The notes beneath the pieces were generated by a model. The model was not told the origin of the DNA, searched no databases, and saw only the letters and a list, made by a program, of their open reading frames with translations. From contig CAVQUX010000033.1 of the NCBI GenBank assembly GCA_963716925.1, positions 806,001 to 870,000 of the forward strand: a stretch of 64,000 nt of DNA, written 5' to 3'. This stretch comes from DAISKN01 sp963716925. Lineage in GTDB: Bacteria; Acidobacteriota; Vicinamibacteria; Marinacidobacterales; SMYC01. This document shows, one piece after another, positions 26,767 through 36,151 of the stretch (position 1 is the stretch's first letter; the number at the start of each line of letters is the position of its first letter). A program made the translations under genes and the position numbers.

Positions 26767-27289
26767 CTCGCACCCCTCGTGCGCCCGTGCGCCCCGTGCG
26801 CCCCGTGCGCCCCGTGCGAGTGATGCGGAGCCGCCGCCTCAGGCGATACTCGATGCGCCGCATCTCTCCGTCGTCGGTCTCGTGGTCGTAGCCCAGCAGA
26901 TGGAGAAAACCGTGGAGGGCGAGAATCTCGAGCTCCCGCGGCAGCGTCGATCGAAGGCGTCGCGCCTGGCGCTCGGCCGTCTCCACCGAGATGACGATGT
27001 CCCCGAGATACCCGGTGGAGGCGCCCTTCCGGCTGGCGCGGAAGGAGAGCACGTCCGTCGGCTTGTCGAGACCGCGGAAATCCCGATTCAACGTTCGCAT
27101 GCGCCCGTCGGTCACGAGCGCTACCGTTGCCGAGCCCGACGGGGCGCCGGCGGCCGGAGCGACGATCCGCAGGAACGCCCGCAGCCGCCCGGAGTCGATC
27201 GGGATCCGGCGCTGCAGATTCCGGACGGAAAGACGAGCCCGTTCGGGGTATCCAGAAAGCCCGGGACGTTCCGGAGGTTCGGTGGTCAT
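26763..27289 (-). CDS. ybeY: endoribonuclease YbeY, apparent frame break at the 3' end
   Basis: Metallo-RNase of 16S rRNA 3' maturation and ribosome quality control. The zinc motif HGFLHLLGYDHE is intact, after DKPTDVLSFRA. The ATG at 27289 overlaps the pgpH stop (ATGA). The reading frame then enters a run of 9-base repeats (26780-26819) and, as sequenced, stays open far into corC in the wrong frame. One repeat unit is 8 bases, one C short. Restoring that base gives a stop overlapping the corC ATG (ATGA) and a protein of normal length, so the end given here assumes the repair. Confidence 0.85.
26780..26819 (+). repeat. GTGCGCCCC tandem repeat with one short unit
   Basis: On the plus strand: one GTGCGCCC (8 bases), then three GTGCGCCCC (9 bases) and a partial unit. 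It codes the Arg-Thr-Gly repeats at the end of YbeY. The one short unit breaks the frame, see ybeY. Confidence 0.85.
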
Positions 27290-29605
27290 CGGCTATCCTG
27301 CACGACCAGCGGCTCCACCTGTTTCTCGAAGTCGAAGCCGGGGTAGCTCACCCGCTGGTGGTGAATCCCCATGAGCACTCGCTGGAAGCTCTGGGCTATC
27401 TTCTCGAGATCCCGGAGCGTTAGGTCGCACTCGTTGAGCTGACCGTCGAGAAAGATATAGTCGATGATTCTTCGGATCAACCCCTTCAGCCGCGCGGGGC
27501 TCGGGTCGTCGAGCGTGCGCGAGGCGGCCTCGACGGCGTCGGCGATCATGATGATCCCCGCTTCCTTCGTCTGGGGCTTGGGACCCGGATAGCGGTACTC
27601 GTCTTCGTTCAACTCCCCGAGCTCCGGGTCGTGGTTCATCTTCGCCTTCTCGTAGAAGTACGTGATGAGCTTGGTTCCGTGGTGCTGCGGGATGATATCG
27701 ATGAGCTCCTGCGGCAGGTTCATTTCCTTCGCGAGCTCGATCCCTTCCTTCACGTGGCTCGCGATGACCAGAGCGCTCATGCGCGGAGAGAGCTGGTCGT
27801 GGCGGTTCGCGCCCGTCTGGTTCTCGACGAAGTAGTTGACCTTGAGGAGCTTTCCGACGTCGTGGTACATCGCCGCGGTTCGGCAGAACACGGGGTTGGC
27901 GCCGACGGCCTCCGCCGCCGCCTCGGCGAGCGAGCCCACGATCATGCTGTGGTGGTAGGTCCCGGGGGCTTCGAGCGCGAGCCGGCGCAGGATGGGTAGG
28001 TTGCCGCTCGCGAGCTCCAGCAGCCGGATGTCCGTCGTGCGGTGGAAGACGGTCTCGAGAACGGGAAGAAGCGCGGAGACCACCACCGCCACTCCGGCGC
28101 CTCCGACGAAGGCGCAGGCAAGGTCGAACCCGAAGTTGCTCGTCGGAAAGTGGCGGCCGCTCAGGAGGTCGATAGCCAGCACCGCGGCGACGTTCACCGC
28201 TCCCACCAGGAGCCCGACCTTGACCAGGGCCGTCCGCCGCTTGTACTGGAACAGGCCCAGGACCGCCGCGAGGCTCGACAGGAGCGAAAAGACGGCGAGC
28301 TGCAGGTTCCCGGTCATGATCCCGATGGCGATGCTGAAGAGCGTCGAGGCGAGAAGCGCGGTGGGCGCGTTCTCCAGGAGGAGAATCATCACCGCGACGC
28401 TGGCGAAGGGAACGGCGTAGGAGTAGGAGCCGGTGTTGTTGAACGGCGCCTGCACGAGTTGCTCCGAGAACAGGCGCGCGACGAAGAACGCGATCCGCGC
28501 GAGCGCGAGGTGTCCCACGATGACGATGCCCGTCATGGCGAAGCTCTGCCGCCGCCAGGATTCGCTCGCGCGCGCGGGCTTCGAGAGGTGCCACAGGATG
28601 GTCAGCAGGACGCCGGCGAGGAGGAACGCTCCCAGAGCTCCGGCGAACCCCCACCGCCGGTTCTCCCGCGACAAGATGTCGAGCTGCCTGAGAGCGCTCG
28701 CCGTGATCTCGTCGCCGGCGCGCACGATGGTCTTGCCTCTCCGGACGTGGAAATAGACCGGCTCCACCGCTTCGCGCGCGGCGGCGCGCCGGCAATCGGT
28801 CTCGGCCTCGTCGAACGAGAGCGTGGGCTTCAGGAACCTCGCGGCGAGATCGATGAGCCGGCGCCGCTCCGCCTGCCGTAGATCGGAGAGGCTCCCGATC
28901 TGGACTTCGAGGAGCTCCTTCGCCTCGTCGAGCGAGAGGACGCTGCCGAAGTCCCGGCGCACCTGGCTCGATTTCGAGACCGCCTCGCGCCTTCGAATCG
29001 GCTGCCCGAGGGCGAGAAAGCGCTCCTTGCTGGCTACGATGTCCCTCGAAAGAACGCTTCCCACGGCCCGAGTCAGAACCTGCTCGAGATCGGGCGAGAA
29101 TTCCTTCTCGACCAGCAGCGCCAACTCCTCCTTCCTGAGCTGCGCCCCCAGCCGGTCGCCGAGCCCGGCGGCGAGATCCGCCGCGGCCCCTCTTTCCGTC
29201 GACGCGACGGAGGCGACGGCCGTGCGTCCGAGCTCGAAGGCCGCGGCGATGCGCTGTGTTGCTTCGAGCGGAGCGGCATCGTCGAAGTTGTAGACTTCGA
29301 GGACCTCGGAGGCGGCCTCTTCTCTCCGGGCCGCCGTTCCCACCTCGTCCTCGTAGCTGAAATCGTAGGGCGCGTAGACAGTCGTGGGAGCGATCTGTCC
29401 GAGCTCGTACTGCTGGGTCCGAAAGCTCAGAAACGGCGTCAGCAGGACGGTCAGCGCGAGGGCGAAGAACGCAGCCCAGGGCCAGGGCGAGGCGTATGCG
29501 AGAATCGAAGACGTCCCGCAGGCGCAGCCCCCTGGTTTTCCGGCGCCCCGATTCCAGCCTCTGGCTCCGCTCGTCGGCTAGCTCAGGCTCGGCCTTGTTC
29601 CTCAT
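27286..29605 (-). CDS. pgpH: 7TM-HD phosphohydrolase PgpH (YqfF family), frame break near the N-terminus
   Basis: Membrane c-di-AMP phosphodiesterase family. From ATG 29605 the first ~45 residues (MRNKAEPELADERSQ... RIRLALAL) are in one frame; the rest (AAFFALALTVLLTPFLSF, extracytoplasmic domain, seven membrane segments, HD domain with TYHHSM, YHDVGK and PQHHG) is in the next. Dropping one C from the CCC at 29475-29477 joins them into one clean membrane helix. The internal GTG at 29343 would lack the first helix, so it is not the natural start. Order phoH-pgpH-ybeY is conserved widely. Confidence 0.88.
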
Positions 29606-29614
29606 CGGCCTGAA

Positions 29615-30625
<1,011 letters not shown>

Positions 30626-30875
30626 GTAGAGAGAGTCTTAACCTCCAGAGACAACCCGCCGTCCAAATGCAGACAATCCTGCGAACGCATCGTCCGTCGC
30701 GTGGTTTTCAATTGTGCGTTGGAAAGGACGTCGGCGGCGGGAAACCCGCGGGTCGGGTATTCACCCGAGAAGAGCGACCCCCAAGGTTCATGATTCCAGT
30801 CGACGGTAGCACACCCCCCCGGGGGCGTCAAACCAGGTCATCGAATGTGCGCTTCCGCCTCCGCAACCCGCCGAG

Positions 30876-32663
30876 CTACCGGTCGCGGCGCGCAGCGTCT
30901 GAGACGATGCGGATTCCGAGATCCTCGAGCTGGGCGCTCGAGACCGCGGACGGGGATCCGGTCATCAAATCGAAGGCCGACGTCGTCTTGGGAAAGGCGA
31001 TCACGTCCCGCAGGCTCTGGCCGCCGGTCGCCAGCATGGCGATTCGGTCGACGCCGAAAGCGATTCCCCCGTGGGGTGGAGCTCCGTACTGGAGCGCCTC
31101 GAGGAAGAACCCGAATTTGTCGGCCGCTTCGTCATCGGTCATTCCCAGGGCGCGAAACACCTTGGCCTGGACGTCGTTTCGATGGATTCGGATGCTTCCC
31201 CCTCCGAGCTCGAAACCGTTCGCCACCAGGTCATAGGCCAACGCCCGCACCGTGCCCTGATCGGTCTCGAGCTTCCCCAGGTCCTCCTCGAAGGGCGAGG
31301 TGAAAGGATGGTGCATCGCGTTCCAGCGCCCATCCGTCTCGGAGTACTCGAAGTACGGGAAATCCGTGACCCAGGTGAGCGCGAAGTCTGTGCCCTTGGG
31401 GATGAGCCCTTCCTTGCGGGCGATCGAAAGCCGGAGAGCGCCGAGGACGGTGGAGGCGGAAAGGCCGTCTCCGGCCACGATGAGAAGCAGGTCCCCCGGC
31501 CCGCCGGAGGCGCGCGCGAGTGCTTTCTTCAGCCGGTCCTCGCCCAGGTGGCGGAGAAGGGGGGATTTGAGCTCGCCGTCCTTGAACTGAGCCCATCCCA
31601 GGCCGGCGGCGCCGAGCGCTTTCGCCTGCGCCTCGAGGTCGTCGACCTCCTTGCGCGAAGCCGACGCGAGACCCGGCACGGCGATCGCCCGCACCACGCC
31701 CCCCGCCTCGAGAGTCTTCTCGAAGATACCGTACCCCGACCCGCCGACGGCGTCGGAGATATCGGCGATCTCGAGCCCGAAGCGAAGGTCGGGCTTGTCG
31801 GAGCCGTACCGGCTCATCGCCTCGTCGTAGGTCATCCGCCGGAAAGGAGCCTTGGCCTCGATGCCGACCGCCCCCAGCATCTCGACGAACATGCCTTCGA
31901 CCAGCGCGAAGACGTCCTCGCGATCCACGAAGGACATTTCGATGTCGATCTGGGTGAACTCCGGCTGCCGGTCCGCCCGCAGGTCCTCGTCGCGGAAGCA
32001 GCGCACGATCTGAAAGTAGCGCTCCATGCCGGCGATCATCAGGAGCTGCTTGAAGAGCTGCGGCGACTGCGGCAGCGCGTAGAACGAGCCCTTGTGCACG
32101 CGGCTCGGAACCAGATAGTCGCGCGCCCCCTCGGGAGTCGACTTCGTGAGGTAGGGAGTCTCGATCTCGTGGAACCCCTGCCCCATCAGGTAGCGGCGCA
32201 CGGCAAAGGTCAGCCGGCTCCGGATCTCGAGGCGCCGGCGCATCTCGCCTCTGCGGATGTCGAGGTACCGGTACTTGAGCCGCAGGTCCTCGCTCGCCCG
32301 GGTCTGGTCGGTGAGCTCGAACGGCGGGGTCTTCGACTCCGAGAGCACCCGGATCTCCCGGGCGCGCACCTCGACCTCGCCCGTGGCGATCCCGGCGTTC
32401 ACCGTCGAGGGAGCGCGGCGCAGCACCTCGCCCCTCACCGCGACCACCCATTCGGTGCCGACGCGCTTCGCGAGGTCGACGACGTCTCCACCGGCTTCCG
32501 TCGGAACCAGGATCTGGGTGACCCCCTCCCGGTCGCGAAGATCGATGAACGTGATTCCCCCGAGATCGCGAACCGTGTCCACCCACCCCATGAGCGTGAC
32601 CTGGGCACCCACGTCGCCCGATCCCAGCGCGCCGCAGCTCCCGGTTCGTTTCCAGGCGCTCAC
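30876..32663 (-). CDS. aspS: aspartyl-tRNA synthetase (bacterial type)
   Basis: Class IIb synthetase of 595 residues. N-terminal OB anticodon-binding domain (VTLMGWVDTVRDLGGITFIDLRDREG), class II motif 2 FRDEDLRADRQPEFTQID, the bacterial GAD insertion domain, and motif 3 GIAFGVDRIAML. Start taken as GTG 32663 (VSAWKRTG) overlapping the gamma-carbonic-anhydrase stop (GTGA); the open frame upstream is the neighbour in another frame. Whether it is discriminating (Asp only) or also charges tRNA-Asn cannot be read here. Confidence 0.95.
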   Translation of the reverse strand: MSAWKRTGSCGALGSGDVGAQVTLMGWVDTVRDLGGITFIDLRDREGVTQILVPTEAGGDVVDLAKRVGTEWVVAVRGEVLRRAPSTVNAGIATGEVEVRAREIRVLSESKTPPFELTDQTRASEDLRLKYRYLDIRRGEMRRRLEIRSRLTFAVRRYLMGQGFHEIETPYLTKSTPEGARDYLVPSRVHKGSFYALPQSPQLFKQLLMIAGMERYFQIVRCFRDEDLRADRQPEFTQIDIEMSFVDREDVFALVEGMFVEMLGAVGIEAKAPFRRMTYDEAMSRYGSDKPDLRFGLEIADISDAVGGSGYGIFEKTLEAGGVVRAIAVPGLASASRKEVDDLEAQAKALGAAGLGWAQFKDGELKSPLLRHLGEDRLKKALARASGGPGDLLLIVAGDGLSASTVLGALRLSIARKEGLIPKGTDFALTWVTDFPYFEYSETDGRWNAMHHPFTSPFEEDLGKLETDQGTVRALAYDLVANGFELGGGSIRIHRNDVQAKVFRALGMTDDEAADKFGFFLEALQYGAPPHGGIAFGVDRIAMLATGGQSLRDVIAFPKTTSAFDLMTGSPSAVSSAQLEDLGIRIVSDAARRDR

Positions 32664-33181
32664 GAGGCGCGCCTCTGCCGCAGGTAATCGTTCTTCAGGC
32701 TGCAGTAGGACTCCGCGGAGCGCTGAATGCCCAGGATCTCCTCCTCGGTGAGATCCCGCACCACTCTCGCGGGAACGCCGCGAGCCAGCTTCCGCGCGGG
32801 GACGACCGTACCGGGGCTCACCACCGACCCCGCGGCCACGAACGAGCCCTCTTCCACCACCACGTCGTCGAGAAGCACCGCGCCCATGCCGATGAGAGAG
32901 CCCCGCTTCACGTGGCATCCGTGGAGGATCGCACGGTGGCCGACGGTGACGTCGTCCTCGAGGATGGTGGGGTTCTTCCCCTGGTTCACGTGCATCACCG
33001 TGAGGTCCTGGACGTTGGTGCGGGCGCCGATGCGGATGAAATGCACGTCGGCGCGGACGACGCAGCCGAACCAGACGCTCGCGTCGGCTCCGATGACGAC
33101 GTCGCCGACCACCGTCGCGTTCTCGGCGATGAACGCGCTCTCGTGGATCTGCGGTTTCTTTTCGCGATAGCTCTGAATCAA
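32660..33181 (-). CDS. gamma carbonic anhydrase family protein (left-handed beta-helix)
   Basis: 173 residues of hexapeptide repeats (NATVVGDVVIGADASVWFGCVVRAD, then GHRAILHGCHVKRGSLIGMGAVLLDD) with the three zinc-ligand histidines in VMHV, VGHRAILHG. Such YrdA/CaiE-like proteins may be carbonic anhydrases or have other acyl or metal roles. Start is a TTG at 33181 overlapping the previous gene's stop (TTGA). Confidence 0.88.
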   Translation of the reverse strand: MIQSYREKKPQIHESAFIAENATVVGDVVIGADASVWFGCVVRADVHFIRIGARTNVQDLTVMHVNQGKNPTILEDDVTVGHRAILHGCHVKRGSLIGMGAVLLDDVVVEEGSFVAAGSVVSPGTVVPARKLARGVPARVVRDLTEEEILGIQRSAESYCSLKNDYLRQRRAS

Positions 33182-34074
33182 GAGGCTTCCTCTTTCACGG
33201 GAACGAGCCAGATCAGGTCTCGGGAGAAATCGTAGGTGACGGAAAGACTGAGGAGAAGGTCGGCGCCGATGACGCCGACGGCGGTTCCTCCGTAGGGGAG
33301 CTCCTTCATGACGCCGAGCACCACGGGAAGCTTCTTCGCCTCGAACGCTCCGACGCGGAGCGAAGGGATCTCGGTTCCGTTCGCGCCCTTGGGGGCGAAG
33401 CCTTTTTCCACGGCCCATTTCTTGTCGAGGACGGTTCCCGAGGTTCCGGCGTCGAGAATGAAGCGGACTTCTTCCACCGGCTCGACCGCACCGGAGGCAT
33501 CGGCCGCATGGGAGAGGGCGACGGGGACCACCAGAAATCTGCCCGAGGATTCGAACGACGCGCCTCCCGCGGGCACGTCCGGCGGGGAGCTCTCGAAGTA
33601 CAGGAGCCGGCGCGGATAGTGGACGGTGAGCCGGAGAGGCTCGAGCAGATCCCGGCCGATGCGGCCGTAGCTCCGGAGTCCGCCCATCCCCGTCCCGTCC
33701 TCTCCCTCGATCAGGAGCGTCCTCACCATGGGGAACGCGAGCTCGCCCACTTTGAGCTCGTCCAGGAGCACGACGGGCACCTTCTCCTTCTTGCCGTAGT
33801 AGTCGATTTCCGCCTGTCCCTGGCTCGCCAGCTTCAGCCCGCTTCCGTCCACCACCAGCGTGTCGAGGACGAAGTCGTTGAAGCTCGGGTCGATCACCAG
33901 GCGATGCCCTCCCGAGCCGTTCAGCTTCACCCGAACGATGGGGAGAGCCGATTGGTCGATGGTCTCGAACCGGATCCACTCCGCGTTCGCCGCGGGGGCG
34001 GCGGTCTGAGCCGCGAGGTCGGCGGACGCGGATATCGCGAGCGCGGCGAGTGCGAGGCTCCGAAGGGTACTCAT
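33178..34074 (-). CDS. exported retropepsin-like aspartic protease
   Basis: 298 residues from ATG 34074 with a signal peptide (MSTLRSLALAALAISASADLAAQ). Two related halves: the first has HRLVIDPSFNDFVLD where a DTG motif would be but reads DPS; the second has RFILDAGTSGTVLD, an acceptable D(T/A)G-T motif, followed by VIGADLL. So only the second half keeps the catalytic signature; a homodimer or altered site is possible. Coupled to the gamma carbonic anhydrase gene. Confidence 0.75.
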   Translation of the reverse strand: MSTLRSLALAALAISASADLAAQTAAPAANAEWIRFETIDQSALPIVRVKLNGSGGHRLVIDPSFNDFVLDTLVVDGSGLKLASQGQAEIDYYGKKEKVPVVLLDELKVGELAFPMVRTLLIEGEDGTGMGGLRSYGRIGRDLLEPLRLTVHYPRRLLYFESSPPDVPAGGASFESSGRFLVVPVALSHAADASGAVEPVEEVRFILDAGTSGTVLDKKWAVEKGFAPKGANGTEIPSLRVGAFEAKKLPVVLGVMKELPYGGTAVGVIGADLLLSLSVTYDFSRDLIWLVPVKEEAS

Positions 34075-34118
34075 TGCATGCCTTTCAATCCAAAGACCAT
34101 AGCAAATTTGAGCCCCCA

Positions 34119-35723
34119 ATGCTCGACTATAATCCCGCTGCCGTGAACCATAGCCTCGACGCGAGGGACAAGATCATCGCTCTCGTCTTTTACCTCGCGT
34201 TGACTCTCGCTCTCACCTATCCGCTGATTCTGCGCCCCGCGACCGCCAACCGGCTCGACAGTCCCGACGCGCTCCTCAACAGCTGGATCGTCTCCTGGTG
34301 CCTCTATCAGCTCCCGCGCGATCCGCGGCATCTCTTCGACGCCAACATCTTCTATCCCGAGAAGGGAGCTCTCGCTCTTTCCGAGAACCTTCTCACCGGC
34401 GCGCTCCTCGCCTCCCCCGTGGCCCTCTTTTCGAGCTCCCCCGCCGCGCTGTTCAACGCCGTGCTCCTCGCGGCCTTCGTCTCTAGCGCATACGCGGCGT
34501 TTCTTCTCGCCTTCGATCTCACCGGAAGCCGCCTTGCCGCGGCGCTCGCGGGAATCGTCTTCGCCTTCGCCCCCTACCGATTCGCCCACATCCCGCACCT
34601 CCAGCTCCAGCTCGCCTTCGGCATACCCCTCAGCCTTTATTTCGCGCGCAGAATTGCGCTCGGCGGTTCCGGGCCCGGTCCGGTCGTCGGGCTTGCCTTC
34701 GCCGTGCCTCTGACCTTCGGCTCGAGCGTCTACTACAGCATCTACGGCGCGACCATCGTCCCGGTGCTCGTGCTCTTCGAGCTATCCGGGCTCGAAGCCG
34801 GACGAAGAATCGGAGCGCTCGCCCGCCTTGGCCTCGCCGCGGCGGCGGGGGGTCTCCTGACCCTTCCCCTCGCTCTTCCCTACTGGAGCAAGCAGAGCTC
34901 GGGAATGGTGCGGTCGCTCGAGACCGCGTCGGAGTTCTCCGCGAGCGGCATCGACTACCTTTCGAGCTTCTCCCGGCTCCACGGGTTCCTCCCGAAGACG
35001 AGCGAGCCGCTGTTTCCGGGGTTCGTCGCCATCGGGCTCGCCGCGGCGGCTCTCCTGGCTCCCGGAACGGAGCGTCGCCGCTCTTTCGTCTGGGTGGCGA
35101 TCGCCCTCGTCGGCATCGCCCTATCGCTCGGTCCCTCGCTCGGAGTGTTCTCGGTCCTCTTCGAGGCGCTCCCTCCCTATCGGGCGCTCCGGGTGCCGTC
35201 GCGCGCCGGAATCCTGTTCCTGCTTTCGGTCTCGATGCTCGCGGCGCTCGGGCTCGACCGTCTCCGAGGAACTGCCGTTCGCGTCGCTCTCGTCGCCCTC
35301 GCGGCCGCGGAATGCGCGAGCATTCCGCTCCCCCTTCGGATGGAGGCGCCGGCCCTTCCCCCGATTTACCGCCACCTCGAGTCCGAGGGCGAAGGGGCCC
35401 TACTGGAGCTCCCGATGCCGCCGCCGGAGCGATTCCAGGACAACGCGGTATACGTTTACCGATCCGCGGCGCATCGGCGTCCGATCGTGAACGGCTACAG
35501 CGGCTTCGTTCCCGACACGTACCGGACGGCGTACGAGGATCTAAAGAAGCGGCCTCTTTCGGAAGGGCTTCAGCGGCTTTCCGCGCGGGGAGTGCGGTTC
35601 GTCCTGGCCCACGAGGGAAGGCTCGGACCTAGAATCCGCCGCGAGCTCGCGGACGCGGAGCGAACAGGAATCCTGATTCTGGTGGGAGAGGAGTCGCCGG
35701 ATCGTCTGTATCGGATCCGTTGA
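34119..35723 (+). CDS. multi-pass membrane protein, GT-C glycosyltransferase-like
   Basis: About 530 residues with 11-12 hydrophobic segments. The first periplasmic loop has DSPDALLNSWIVSWCLYQLPRDP and ANIFYPEKG, with acidic residues as in GT-C and YfhO-like enzymes that use lipid-linked sugars. A C-terminal soluble part of ~130 residues follows the last helix. Start is ATG 34119 or GTG 34143. A TATAAT at 34128-34133 with a weak TTGAGC upstream could be the promoter; if so the GTG would be used on a nearly leaderless mRNA. Substrate unknown. Confidence 0.65.
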   Translation: MLDYNPAAVNHSLDARDKIIALVFYLALTLALTYPLILRPATANRLDSPDALLNSWIVSWCLYQLPRDPRHLFDANIFYPEKGALALSENLLTGALLASPVALFSSSPAALFNAVLLAAFVSSAYAAFLLAFDLTGSRLAAALAGIVFAFAPYRFAHIPHLQLQLAFGIPLSLYFARRIALGGSGPGPVVGLAFAVPLTFGSSVYYSIYGATIVPVLVLFELSGLEAGRRIGALARLGLAAAAGGLLTLPLALPYWSKQSSGMVRSLETASEFSASGIDYLSSFSRLHGFLPKTSEPLFPGFVAIGLAAAALLAPGTERRRSFVWVAIALVGIALSLGPSLGVFSVLFEALPPYRALRVPSRAGILFLLSVSMLAALGLDRLRGTAVRVALVALAAAECASIPLPLRMEAPALPPIYRHLESEGEGALLELPMPPPERFQDNAVYVYRSAAHRRPIVNGYSGFVPDTYRTAYEDLKKRPLSEGLQRLSARGVRFVLAHEGRLGPRIRRELADAERTGILILVGEESPDRLYRIR

Positions 35724-35732
35724 CTTGTTGTT

Positions 35733-35954
35733 CTATTGCTCCAGGTTCGTCGCCGCTTCGAGGAACCAGCCGTTCTCGAGAAGCGACTCTGGAGTCGGTC
35801 CTGACCAGCCTTCTGGGGTGCGCGACTCACCGGGCTCGGTGAGAACGGAGGGCCCGGGAACGAGCCAGGTGTTCACCAGGTACTGCCAGTGGAACGAGCG
35901 CTCTCTCTGGGTTTCCGCCTCTGACCAGCTTGCTCGGGGGATTGCTCGAGCCAT
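35733..35954 (-). CDS. small uncharacterised protein
   Basis: 73 residues from an ATG at 35954 preceded by a strong ribosome site GGAGG with 6-base spacing. The sequence is aromatic-rich (FHWQYLVNTWLVPGP, then LLENGWFLEAATNLEQ) without a signal peptide or long hydrophobic helix. No family recognised. It ends 9 bases from the end of the convergent GT-C-like gene. The good Shine-Dalgarno is the main support. Confidence 0.5.
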   Translation of the reverse strand: MARAIPRASWSEAETQRERSFHWQYLVNTWLVPGPSVLTEPGESRTPEGWSGPTPESLLENGWFLEAATNLEQ

Positions 35955-36151
35955 CGTCGACCTCCGTCTTCTGGAGGATCGAGAATGCAACTCACGTGCC
36001 ACGCCAGCCCTTCCAGGGCCGCGCGCGTAAACCACTGCTTTCTGGTCAGTTACTCATCCTGTGGAAAACTCCCCCCGTCCATTCGTGGTGAATCACCCTC
36101 GACAACTAGCAACACTTTGGGTACTTCAGTGCAATTCCGTCATGTGCGGAG

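Noticed and set aside
25961..27289. 442-residue YbeY-like ORF
   Set aside because: Only the first ~170 residues are YbeY; the rest is corC read in the wrong frame after the repeat-tract frame break.
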